DNA of 43,196 bases from a virus. Shown here piece by piece: positions 1-9,500 of this stretch (the stretch's first letter is position 1; each line of letters begins with the position of its first letter). The notes under the pieces were generated by a model that saw only the letters and a list, made by a program, of their open reading frames with translations, was not told the DNA's origin and searched no databases. A program made the position numbers and the translations under genes. The stretch is taken from positions 1-43,196 of the IMG/VR virus record IMGVR_UViG_3300044612_002896. The stretch is one strand, 5' to 3'.

Positions 1-510
1 GATGGTACAGTTACTGCATCCCCAACTGGAACATACACAGTTGATGGTACAGTTACTGCAACTCCAACTGGCACTTATACTGTTGATGGTACAGTTACAA
101 CTATCCCAAGCGGCACACAAACTGTTGACGGCACAGTTACTGCTTCACCAACTGGAACATACACAGTTGATGGTACTGTTACTGCAACTCCAACTGGCAC
201 TTATACTGTTGATGGTACAGTTACAACTATCCCAAGCGGCACACAAACTGTTGACGGCACAGTTACCATTGGTAACTTCCCTGCCACACAAACTGTTGAC
301 GGCACAGTTACCGTTGGTAACTTCCCTGCCACACAAACTGTTGATGGTACTGTTGTTGCATCCCCAACTGGAACATACACAGTTGATGGTACTGTTACAA
401 CTAGCCCAAGCGGCACACAAACTGTTGACGGCACAGTTACTGCTTCGCCAACTGGAACATACACAGTTGCTGGTTCTGTAACCACAAATCCTAGCGGGAC
501 GCAAACTGTT
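1..510 (+). repeat. 42-bp tandem coding repeats (12 units)
   Basis: Twelve head-to-tail units start at 1, 43, 85, 127, 169, 211, 253, 298, 343, 385, 427 and 469. Ten are 42 bp; those at 253 and 298 are 45 bp. Each begins with GAT/GAC-GGT/GGC-AC or a variant and ends in ACNGTT. Units alternate between a GTYTV type and a GTQTV type, and some are identical over long stretches, suggesting recent expansion by recombination. The array probably continues upstream of the window. Confidence 0.9.
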
Positions 511-930
511 ACTGGATCTGGTTCTGCTGGCACTGCTGCTTCTGGCGTAGTAAGCGTACAAGGCATCAACAATGCTTTCCCTCTAAATGTAAGTGTTCTT
601 TCCCAAACTGGAATTGTTGTTAATTATCAAACTTCTGCCAATGTTGCAAATACCAGCACAGCAACTCTCTCGTATACTGTAACAGCCGGAAAAACATTGT
701 ATGTTAAAGGTGTAATAGCAAGCTCGTCGGGCGCACCTTGCAAAGTTATTGTTGATGGGCCTAGCTCAACTTATGGAGTTGGTTTCTATTCTGCCGCAAT
801 GCCTTATCTTGCTATGAATTTCGTGCAACCTCCAATAGCTACTGCTGGAACAGTTGTGAGCATAAAGATTCAAAATAACGCTGGTTCCGCACAAGATGTT
901 TATTGCACAATGATGGGCGAAGAACGCTAA
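1..930 (+). CDS. Repetitive virion fibre/adhesin protein, 5'-partial
   Basis: The reading frame is open from base 1 to the TAA at 928-930, so the gene begins outside the window. The first 170 residues are 12 tandem units of 14 (two of 15) residues of the type DGTVTxxPTGTYTV or DGTVTxxPSGTQTV. A linker follows, then a C-terminal domain of about 100 residues ending in MMGEER. That domain shares a pattern (YTV, K-T-x-Y, a VDG turn, a late V-x-I-K-I/V strand) with the C-terminal half of the protein at 22436-22975. Thr/Val/Gly-rich short-strand repeats are typical of trimeric phage fibres. Role as a virion surface fibre is inferred from the repeats and from the next four genes; the receptor is unknown. 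A strong terminator follows directly. Confidence 0.75.
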   Translation, partial: DGTVTASPTGTYTVDGTVTATPTGTYTVDGTVTTIPSGTQTVDGTVTASPTGTYTVDGTVTATPTGTYTVDGTVTTIPSGTQTVDGTVTIGNFPATQTVDGTVTVGNFPATQTVDGTVVASPTGTYTVDGTVTTSPSGTQTVDGTVTASPTGTYTVAGSVTTNPSGTQTVTGSGSAGTAASGVVSVQGINNAFPLNVSVLSQTGIVVNYQTSANVANTSTATLSYTVTAGKTLYVKGVIASSSGAPCKVIVDGPSSTYGVGFYSAAMPYLAMNFVQPPIATAGTVVSIKIQNNAGSAQDVYCTMMGEER

Positions 931-954
931 AAGTTGAAAAATAATCTATTACAG

Positions 955-985
955 AAGACCCGTGAATAATTTACGGGTCTTTTTG
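955..985 (+). terminator. Rho-independent terminator
   Basis: AGACCCGT (956-963) pairs perfectly with ACGGGTCT (973-980) around a 9-nt loop and is followed by TTTTG. It lies 25 bp after the stop codon of the first fibre gene and separates it from the next one. Confidence 0.88.
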
Positions 986-1006
986 TTTAATTCTTTCCAA
1001 AAAACT

Positions 1007-1014
1007 CTAAATAC
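1007..1014 (+). promoter_or_regulatory. Possible late promoter (CTAAATAC)
   Basis: CTAAATAC resembles the T4-type late promoter core TATAAATA and lies only 6 bp before the ATG at 1021, just after the terminator. If it is a promoter, the transcript would be nearly leaderless; no Shine-Dalgarno sequence is visible. Confidence 0.35.
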
Positions 1015-1020
1015 AATATC

Positions 1021-1587
1021 ATGGGTGACTTATCAAGAGTTCAAAATTCAATACCAGTTCAACTTGTAGATGCTAATGATTTACAAGTTGTAGATATTAC
1101 CACTAATACCCCTAGTGGAACAGAATCTGGTATTGTTGTCAGAAATATTCCAAGCGGAACACAAACTGTCGGAGGAACCATAACTGCTTCTCCAACAGGA
1201 ACTTACACGGTTGCCGGATCAGTAACAGCAGTTCCATCTGGAACACAGACTGTAGCAGGGACTGTGACTGCAAGTCCTACTGGCACTTACACAGTAACTC
1301 TCGATACAACGAGTTATAAAAGCAAAGGGCTGAACACCTTAAGCACAGTTGCTCCAAATGGAACTGCAACTTCAGTTGTGGCTGTTAATGCTAATAGAGC
1401 AAGTTTATTGATTTATAATTCTGGTTCTGTGACTGTTTATCTTGGACAATCGAATATTGTAACTACATCAGATGGCATCCCTTTACTGCCAAACGCAAGT
1501 CTTGAAGACACAGAAAGCAAAGACTCTTGGTATGCAATAACCGGAGGTTCTACTGGCAATCTTCGTGTTGTAGAAACATCAATCTAA
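1021..1587 (+). CDS. Virion fibre protein with short DGTVT-type repeats
   Basis: A 188-residue protein. Residues about 40-95 contain four units of the same 14-residue repeat family as the preceding gene (IPSGTQTV, SPTGTYTV). The C-terminal part (about 100-188) is a separate beta-rich domain with the pattern N-x-x-R-x-x-L-x-I-Y-N-x-G-S-x-x-V-Y-L-G, followed by a typical final strand ending in E-T-S-I. Domains of this kind are common at the tips of phage fibres and decoration proteins. The two repeat proteins probably arose by duplication with different C-terminal heads. No other start codon fits, although the ATG has no visible ribosome-binding site. Function as a tail or capsid fibre is inferred. 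Confidence 0.7.
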   Translation: MGDLSRVQNSIPVQLVDANDLQVVDITTNTPSGTESGIVVRNIPSGTQTVGGTITASPTGTYTVAGSVTAVPSGTQTVAGTVTASPTGTYTVTLDTTSYKSKGLNTLSTVAPNGTATSVVAVNANRASLLIYNSGSVTVYLGQSNIVTTSDGIPLLPNASLEDTESKDSWYAITGGSTGNLRVVETSI

Positions 1588-1599
1588 GTAGGAAAAAAG

Positions 1600-4254
1600 A
1601 TGCGAATAAATCAACCACCACTATTTTCAGGGGCAGTAGTCAGCGGATTTATAGGTGACTCTGCTGTAGTTTCTGGTAGTATTGCATCTGGAAGCATTGG
1701 CACCAATCACTTAGCTTCTGGAGTTGTTGTTGGCTTTTTGAATTCTGGAGTTATAACCTCTGGAATGATTGGTGCTGGCGCTGTATTCAATAATAATATT
1801 GCATCTGGTGGTGTTTTAAGTGGGAAATTAGGCAATAGTTCTGTCCTTTCTGGAAGCATTGGGTCAGGTCAAATAGGAAGAAATCATGTTTCTTCTGGTG
1901 TTTTAGTTCCAACTTATATTTCTGGAACAGCAAATCAAATTCTTGGAATCAATGCTGGAGCAACAGCAAATGAATACAAAACAATTGCTGCTGCTGGGAA
2001 TATATCAATCACAAATAATCCAAATCTAGTAACAATTGGAACAACAGGCGATGTTCCTCTTGGATACTACATTTCAGCATATTCAGATGTAACGCAAACT
2101 AATGTTGGATTAGCTTCTGGCAATTTAATGACATACAATAATGTTGCCGAAGCAAATGGAATTTCAGTTAGATCTGGGTCGAATATCGTATTTGGATACC
2201 CCGGAACTTATAATATTCAGTTTTCAGCACAACTTGAAAAGACAGATGGCGGTTCGGATGATATTGACATTTGGTTAAAATTAAATGGCGCAAATTTTTT
2301 AGATAGCAATACACAAATAACTTTGCCCGTAAATAACGCAAAACTTGTAGCAGCATGGAACTGGGTTTTATCTGTTTCTTCAGGTGATTATACAGAAATT
2401 GCTTGGTATTCCGCAGATGCTAATACGAGAATACTTGCACAAAATAAAAGCGGAACAATATTACCTGATACTCCTTCTGTCATTTTAACTGCTGTTCAGG
2501 TAATGAACACAAGTGCTTATGGCACAGTGACTAATGTTGATTTAAGTTTGCCTAATCAATTTGTTGTAAGTGGTAATCCAGTAGTTTCTTCTGGAATATT
2601 AAGTGCTGCATGGGCATATCAACCACAAAATACATTCTTAGCTGCTCCTGCAAATACTAGTGGAACTCCAAGTTTCAGAGTTATTTCCTCTGGTGATCTT
2701 ATTTCTGGACAAGTAATGTCTGGAAGTATTAGCAGTGGTCAGGTTGGTTCTGTTCATTTAGCTTCGGGAGTTGTTGTTGGATTTTTGACTTCTGGAGTCA
2801 TAACCTCTGGAATGATTGGTGCTGGTGCTGTATTCAATAATAATATAGCATCAGGTGGTGTTGGTAGTGGCAAATTATCTGACGGCTCTGTTTATAATAA
2901 TATAATTTCATCAGGTGGAATTGGTAGTGGAAAATTAGGAAATGCATCTATAGTTTCTGGAAGTATTGCAAGCGGTCAGGTTGGTTTATTCCACTTAGCA
3001 AGTGGAACTGTATTCTCTGGCACATTCGTTGGTTCTGGAACTGTTCAAAGTGGATCATTAGGAAATTCTTCTGTCTTATCGGGAAGCATCGCAAGCGGTG
3101 TTATTGGTTCTTTTCATTTTGCTGACGGTGCCGTCCTTTCTGGAGATATATCTTCTGGTCAAATTGGTAGAATGCATCTAAGTTCAGGTGCTGTCAATAG
3201 TGGACATTTGGCTACAAATAGTGTTGTTTCTGGAAATATTGCTAGTGGAACAATAACTGGTGGTTCTTCAGGTCAAATTCAGATAAATAATGGTGCAGCA
3301 TTAAATGGTTCATCTAGTTTGACATGGGATGGCACAATTTTAAGTGCAAATCAACTCACACTAACAAACTCAGTGGGAGATGAAGGTGGAGAAATACTAT
3401 TAGCTAAAGCACAGACCAACACAACATTAAGTGGTACTGGTGTTACTATAGATCTTTATCAAGATAGATTAAGATTTTTTGAACAAGGTGGTAGTGCTAG
3501 AGGTTTTTATCTTCAAATTACAAGCGGCGGTGGTGGTGTTAGCACAAACATCATGGGAGGCGGCGCTGTTGTGCTACAAAGCGGACAAGTAACATCTGGA
3601 TTTATTGGCAATGCCGCTGTAGTAAGCGGAAGCATTGGTAGTGGCAGCATTGGTGTTAATCATTTAATTTCTGGGTTAATTACAACATTAACTCTTGGAA
3701 GCGGACAAGTAAATAGCGGCAATATTGCTAGTGGCGTAGTTTTCAGATTACTTTCAGGAAATATTACTTCTGGATTTATTGGCGATAATGCTGTGGTAAG
3801 TGGCAGTATCGCAAGTGGGCAGATTGGACAATATCATTTATCAAATAATTCTGTTTTTTCTGGTCATATATCCTCAAGTGAAATTGGTAGTGTTCATCTT
3901 AATTCTGGCGCAGCAATTGGCAATTTATCATCTGGATCAATCAAAAGCGGTGGATGGATACTTGGCGATGGTGTAGTTCAATCTGGCAATGTTGCTAGTG
4001 GTCTTTTATCTAATTTTACAATAAGTTCAGGATCAATTACTTCTGGTTTAATTGGAAACGCCGCTATTGTAAGCGGAAGCATCGCTAGTGGACAAATTGG
4101 CAAATACAGTTTAACAAGTGGTCTTGTTCCATCTTTTACAATCAATGCAAGCGCCCCATCTAGCCCACTTTATGGTGACAGATGGTTCGACACAAATACA
4201 GGAACATTACTAACTTATCTTTATGATGGTGCTACAGCACAATGGGTCCAGTAA
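1600..4254 (+). CDS. Large tail-fibre-like protein with SG-rich repeats and a C1q/TNF-like domain
   Basis: 884 residues, starting 12 bp after the previous stop. Most of the length is a degenerate repeat of short strands closed by Ser-Gly turns (SGxIxSGxIGxxHLxSG), as expected for a beta-spiral or triple-beta fibre shaft. Residues about 150-302 form a compact domain with the strand order of C1q/TNF-like jelly rolls (GTYNIQFSAQL through VILTAVQVM). Around 341-367 is a phage tail-fibre signature, QPQNTFLAAP followed by PSFR. Residues about 556-654 contain the G-x-x-G-Q-I-Q-x-N-N and L-T-W-D-G-T module seen in phage receptor-binding proteins. The end (SSPLYGDRWFDTNTG to QWVQ) is a conserved fibre-tail motif. 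Fibre role is a confident family-level inference; the receptor is unknown. Confidence 0.8.
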   Translation: MRINQPPLFSGAVVSGFIGDSAVVSGSIASGSIGTNHLASGVVVGFLNSGVITSGMIGAGAVFNNNIASGGVLSGKLGNSSVLSGSIGSGQIGRNHVSSGVLVPTYISGTANQILGINAGATANEYKTIAAAGNISITNNPNLVTIGTTGDVPLGYYISAYSDVTQTNVGLASGNLMTYNNVAEANGISVRSGSNIVFGYPGTYNIQFSAQLEKTDGGSDDIDIWLKLNGANFLDSNTQITLPVNNAKLVAAWNWVLSVSSGDYTEIAWYSADANTRILAQNKSGTILPDTPSVILTAVQVMNTSAYGTVTNVDLSLPNQFVVSGNPVVSSGILSAAWAYQPQNTFLAAPANTSGTPSFRVISSGDLISGQVMSGSISSGQVGSVHLASGVVVGFLTSGVITSGMIGAGAVFNNNIASGGVGSGKLSDGSVYNNIISSGGIGSGKLGNASIVSGSIASGQVGLFHLASGTVFSGTFVGSGTVQSGSLGNSSVLSGSIASGVIGSFHFADGAVLSGDISSGQIGRMHLSSGAVNSGHLATNSVVSGNIASGTITGGSSGQIQINNGAALNGSSSLTWDGTILSANQLTLTNSVGDEGGEILLAKAQTNTTLSGTGVTIDLYQDRLRFFEQGGSARGFYLQITSGGGGVSTNIMGGGAVVLQSGQVTSGFIGNAAVVSGSIGSGSIGVNHLISGLITTLTLGSGQVNSGNIASGVVFRLLSGNITSGFIGDNAVVSGSIASGQIGQYHLSNNSVFSGHISSSEIGSVHLNSGAAIGNLSSGSIKSGGWILGDGVVQSGNVASGLLSNFTISSGSITSGLIGNAAIVSGSIASGQIGKYSLTSGLVPSFTINASAPSSPLYGDRWFDTNTGTLLTYLYDGATAQWVQ

Positions 4255-4270
4255 AAATTTAGGATAAAAA

Positions 4271-6502
4271 ATGCCAATTAGTTTTCCATCATCGCCAACT
4301 TCAGGACAGCGTTATGAATTCAGCTTTAATGCTTGGATTTATAATGGTACTTTCTGGCGTTCTACCAACGCCTCTGGCAGCATTACAAGCGGTCAGTTGG
4401 GCGACAATGTTATATTCAGCGGTAATATCGCCTCTGGGCAGATAGGGCAATATCATCTTGCTAGTGGAGTAGGTGGTGGTGGAGGTAGCCTTACCTCTGG
4501 ACAAGTACAATCAGGAAATATAGGTAATAATGCTGTCACAAGTGGCAATATCAGTTCTGGTCAGGTGGGACAGTACCACATTGCCAGTGGAGCAATTGTT
4601 CTTTCTTCTGGTCAAGTCCAGTCGGGGAATATTGGCAATAATGCAATATTAAGCGGAAACATCGCTTCGGGTCAAATCAGTTCTTTTCACTTAGCAAGTG
4701 GAACACTTGAATTAAGTTCTGGGCAGGTCACAAGTGGCGAAATTGGCAATAATGCAGTCTTGAGCGGCAACATCGCTTCTGGTCAGGTGGGACAATTTCA
4801 TATTGCAAGCGGAGCAATTGTTTTATATTCTGGACAAATTCAGTCTGGCAATGTGGGCGATAATGCTATATTAAGCGGAAATATCGCTTCTGGTCAAATT
4901 GGTTTTTTTCATGTATCGAGTGGAGCTATTACTGTTTCCTCTGGTCAAGTTCAAAGTGGAAATATTGGCAACAATGCAGTCCTGAGTGGTTCAATTTCTT
5001 CAGGTCAGATAGGTCAATTTCATCTTTCCAGCGGTTCTGTGACAAGTGGAGCCATAGCCTCTGGTCAAATTTTCTCGTTTCACATTGGAAGCGGCGCTGT
5101 TCAAAGTGGACAATTAGGTAGCGGACAAGTAGGATATCCTCACATTGCCTCAGGAGCAATCACATCAGGCAAGCTGGCGGCAGGCGCTGTGCTGAGTGGA
5201 AACTTGGCTTCTGGTCAATTCGGCGGTTTGCATCTTGTCAGTGGCGCTGTGCAGAATTTTCACATACAGTCAGGTCAAATTTTTGATTATCATATTTTGT
5301 CTGGCGCTGTCATAAGTGGAAAATTATCATTAAACGCAGTTTTAAGTGGAAACATTGCTTCGGGAAATATCGACTGGATTCATATTGCCAATGCTGGTGT
5401 GAGAAGCGGAAACATAGCCAGTGGTCAAATCGGCGCTCCTCACCTAGCAAGCGGTGCAGTCAGAAGCGGAGCCATAGCATCAGGTCAAATTGGACAATTT
5501 CACATTTCGTCGGGAGCAATCTCAAGTGGTAAAATAAGTTCAGGATCTATTCTTAGTGGAAATATAGCAAGTGGTCAAATCGGTAGCGGTCACCTAGCGG
5601 CAAGTGTCGTCCTTGGGGCTAATATAAAATCAGGCGATATTAAGTCAGGCATGGTTGCTGACGGCGCTGTATTTAATTTTAACATTGCATCAGGTCAAAT
5701 ATTCAACAACAACATAGCATCAGGCGTTATCTTTAACACAAATTTGGGATCAGGTTCTGTAACAAGCGGTGCCATAGCATCTGGTCAAATTGGACAATTT
5801 CATCTTGCCAACAACTCTGTTAGAAGTGGAAATATTGCCAGCGGTCAGGTCGGTGGTTTCCATATTTCATCAGGAACTTTTATAAGCGGTGTAATTGCAA
5901 GTGGAATTATAGGGTCGATTCACCTAAGTTCAGGAGCCTTGTCAAGTGGTCAAATCGGCAGTGGTCAGATAGGTACATTCCATCTTGCGAGTTCATCTAT
6001 TATTGGTGCAAACATTGGTTCAGGTCAAATTGATACTATTCACTTAACGCCGAATGCGACTTCTTTGAATGCTTATAGATTAATGACAACGGCATTCAAC
6101 GCTGGTGAATTTATCTCTGGGATTAAGGCTGTTTGCATGGGATCAGGTGGAGTTATTTTAACTGCTCAATGCGGTAGCGGTCTGAGATTGCCAGCAATCG
6201 GTGTGACTATGAGTGGGGCTTTAAGCGGAACGGCATGTACAGTTGTTTCGTATGGCAGAATATTCAGCACTGCTTCTGGAATGATTGCAAGTGGATTTGA
6301 AGGCAACTTACTTTATGTTGGTTCTGGTGGAATTGTTGTGAACAGAAGTGGGTTTACTATTGGCGGCGTTTTATCGGCACCGGGTCTTTCTGGTGATATG
6401 CAGCAGTCGATAGGTGTATATGTTAGTGGCGGAATGTTTGTGATGCCTAATTTGTGTGTTAGTAGAAGTGGATTTGCAAACAACTTACCTTATGATGTTT
6501 AA
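4271..6502 (+). CDS. SG-repeat tail-fibre-like protein
   Basis: 743 residues with an AGGA ribosome-binding site 8 bp before the ATG. The N-terminus (FPSSPTSGQRYEFSFNAW, then a WR/ST turn) is a version of the SSPxxGDRWF motif that ends the preceding protein. Residues 40-600 are shaft repeats organised partly as a 37-residue super-repeat: a G-N-N-A-V start, SGNIASGQIG, an F-H-L/I turn, then a short SSGQVQSG strand. Residues about 600-743 form a Gly-rich globular domain (LRLPAIGV, GNLLYVGSGG, QQSIGVYVSGG) that recurs at the end of the 1686-residue neighbour. The shared ends suggest both proteins plug into the same assembly site, but this is inference. Confidence 0.78.
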   Translation: MPISFPSSPTSGQRYEFSFNAWIYNGTFWRSTNASGSITSGQLGDNVIFSGNIASGQIGQYHLASGVGGGGGSLTSGQVQSGNIGNNAVTSGNISSGQVGQYHIASGAIVLSSGQVQSGNIGNNAILSGNIASGQISSFHLASGTLELSSGQVTSGEIGNNAVLSGNIASGQVGQFHIASGAIVLYSGQIQSGNVGDNAILSGNIASGQIGFFHVSSGAITVSSGQVQSGNIGNNAVLSGSISSGQIGQFHLSSGSVTSGAIASGQIFSFHIGSGAVQSGQLGSGQVGYPHIASGAITSGKLAAGAVLSGNLASGQFGGLHLVSGAVQNFHIQSGQIFDYHILSGAVISGKLSLNAVLSGNIASGNIDWIHIANAGVRSGNIASGQIGAPHLASGAVRSGAIASGQIGQFHISSGAISSGKISSGSILSGNIASGQIGSGHLAASVVLGANIKSGDIKSGMVADGAVFNFNIASGQIFNNNIASGVIFNTNLGSGSVTSGAIASGQIGQFHLANNSVRSGNIASGQVGGFHISSGTFISGVIASGIIGSIHLSSGALSSGQIGSGQIGTFHLASSSIIGANIGSGQIDTIHLTPNATSLNAYRLMTTAFNAGEFISGIKAVCMGSGGVILTAQCGSGLRLPAIGVTMSGALSGTACTVVSYGRIFSTASGMIASGFEGNLLYVGSGGIVVNRSGFTIGGVLSAPGLSGDMQQSIGVYVSGGMFVMPNLCVSRSGFANNLPYDV

Positions 6503-6515
6503 GAGAATATAAAAA

Positions 6516-9500
6516 ATGCCAATCAGCTTTCCGTCTTTACCTTCATCTGGACAGAGATATGAGTTCAGCTTTAACGCTTGGACTTATAATGGTATATTTT
6601 GGCAATCGACGGGATCTTCTGGCCAAATTACCAGTGGTGCAATAGGTGACAATGCTATCTTTAGCGGAAATATTGCCAGTGGAAGTATTAGTGCTTTTAA
6701 TTTAGCTAGTGGAGTAGGTGGTTCCAGTCTTGTTCTGACAAGTGGTTCAATTACATCTGGTTTTATTGGAAATAATGCAGTAAATTCTGGAAATATTGCT
6801 TCAGGTCAGGTGGGTCAATATCAAATAAATGATTATAATGTTGGCGTTTTGAATAACATAAGGGGAGGAGATTATGGTTATTTTGCTGGTGGAAGCTCTA
6901 GTGGTACTTTTTTTGCAACAGCAGAAAAATTAACATATTCAAGTGATACTGCTGCCGCACAAACAACCGCAAATTTAAGTCAAGGAAGAGGAGGACTAGC
7001 AGGAATTTCTGAAGGTTTAACAAAAGGTTATTTTGCTGGTGGTCAATCTCTAAGTGGTGCTGCCAATATTATCGCAACAACCGACAAAATAACATATTCA
7101 ACAAATACAAGTTCTGCACAGGCAAGTGCTAATCTAAGCCAAGCGAGAGCAGGATTGGCTGGAGTTGGAGGAGAAAGAAATAAGGGTTACTTTGCTGGTG
7201 GTTTAGCAACTTTTAGCTCTTATGTTACAACCGCAGACAAATTAACATATTCGACTGATTCTACTGCTGCTCAGACAACAGCAAATTTAAGCCAAGCAAG
7301 AAGAAGTTTTGGTGGAGTTTCTGATGGTTTAATAAAAGGCTATTTTGCTGGTGGTGATACAAATAACGCTGTTGCCACAGCAGAAAAATTAACATATTCG
7401 ACTGATTCTACTGCTGCACAGACTACAGCAAATTTAACCCAAGCAAGAATAGGCTCAACTGGTTGTTCTGGTGAAGGAACTAAAGGCTATTTTACTGGTG
7501 GATATACTGGCGCAGGTGTAGATGTAGCAACATCAGATAAAATAAATTATTCAACTGATACAACAGCTTCTCTAACAACATCAAACTTGAGTCAGGCGAG
7601 ATCATTCTTGGCAGGGATTTCCGAAGGATCAAAAAAAGGTTATTTTGCTGGTGGAAACTCTAGCGGTACTGTTGTCGCAACGGCAGATAAACTAACATAT
7701 TCAACAGACGCAACTGCTGCTCAAACAAGCGCAAACTTAAGTCAAGCAAGAAACACTTTAGCCGGAGTAGGTCAAGAATATACAACAGTATTTGGAAATA
7801 ATTGCGTTTTTTCTGGCAATATTTCTTCAAGCGAAATTGGATTAATTCATTTTGGATTCTCGTATCCAACTAGCGGTTCAATTAAATCAGGCAATATTGG
7901 CGACAATTCTGTAAATTCTGGAAATATTGGTAGTGGACAAATTGGAAGATTCCAAATAAGTTATTTTAATCCAGAAACAAATCTTGCTAAAGGTTATTTT
8001 GCTGGTGGAAGCACTGGAGATTATGTTGCAACAGCAGATAAATTAACATATTCCACAGATACAACTGCTGCTCAAACAACGGCAAATTTAAGTCAAGCAA
8101 GAGAGCAATTAGCAGGAATTTCAGAAGGATCAACAAAAGGTTATTTTGCTGGTGGAAGTAATGCAGGAGGTTTTGTTGCAACAGCAGATAAAATAACATA
8201 TTCAAATGATACGACTGTGTCTCAAACAACAGCAAATTTAAGTCAAGCAAGATCTGGATTAGCTGGTTGTTCTGGACAAGGAACAAAAGGTTATTTTGCT
8301 GGTGGAACTACTAATGTGAATGTAGCAACAGCAGATAAACTAACATATGCAACAGATACAACTGTGTCTCAAACAACAGCAAATCTCAGTCAGTCAAGAG
8401 GAGGAGTGGCTGGAATTTCTGAAGGCTCAACAAAAGGTTATTTTGCTGGTGGAATTGATGGAGGATTAAATTATGTTGTAACAGCAGATAAATTAACATA
8501 TTCAACTGATACGACTGTTGCTCAAGCAAGTGCTAATTTAAGTCAAGCGAGAACACAATTAACTGGTTGTTCAGGAGATTCAACAAAAGGTTATTTTGCT
8601 GGTGGAAGTACTAATGGAATCTCTGGAATTACAACAGCAAATAAACTAACATATGCAACAGATGCAACTACTGCTCAAACAACTGCAAATTTAAGTCAAG
8701 CAAGATTCGGTTTAGCGGGAATTTCAGATGGATCTATAAAAGGTTATTTTGCTGGTGGTTTTAGCGACTCATATGCTGCAACGGCAGATAAATTAACATA
8801 TTCAACTGATACGACTATAGCACAAACAACTGCAAATTTAAGTCAAGCAAGAAGGGATTTAACAGGAATTGGTCAAATTTTTGCTAATACATTTGGCAAC
8901 AATTCTATAACTTCTGGAAATATAGCATCTGGTCAAATCGGACAATTTCATTTTTTATCTGGAGTTATACGAACTGCAACGAATATCGTAAACAGTGGAA
9001 GTTTTGGTAATTCTTCCGTTAATTCAGGAAACATTGCATCAGGAATCATATCCCAATTTCATTTTTCTGATTCTTCTGTTTACTCTGATTCAGTAAGAAG
9101 CGGCAATGTTTCAACATTCAAGTTCTCCAACAATGCAGTTTTCAGTGGAAATATCAGCAGCAGCAATACAATAACAACAATAAACTTAGCTTCAGGTGGT
9201 GTTCAAAGTGGTGCATTTGGCGACAATGCAATAAGCAGCGGTGATATTCTCAGCGGTAGAATCACAAGTATTAACATCAGCAGCGGAGCATTCCAATCAT
9301 TTAATATTGCGAGCGGATCAATAAGCACTGTGAAACTGGCAAGCGGAGCAGCAGTAGGAGCATTCAAACTCGCAAGTGGAATTGTCGTGAGCGGAAATAT
9401 TGCTTCAGGCTCAATATTCTTTACACCATTTATTGATGGTGCAATTGAAAGTGGAAACATAGCAAGTGGCGCAATTGGAAATATACATTTAGGTAATGAA

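Noticed and set aside
1-510. Direct repeats that might be taken for a CRISPR array
   Set aside because: Units are directly contiguous with no unique spacers and encode a regular protein repeat.
2-572. Other-frame readings of the 42-bp repeats (Leu/Gln-rich on plus, Cys/Ser- or Val/Pro-rich on minus)
   Set aside because: Frame 1 gives a coherent fibre protein open through 930 with a proper C-terminal domain; the rest are by-products of the repeat.
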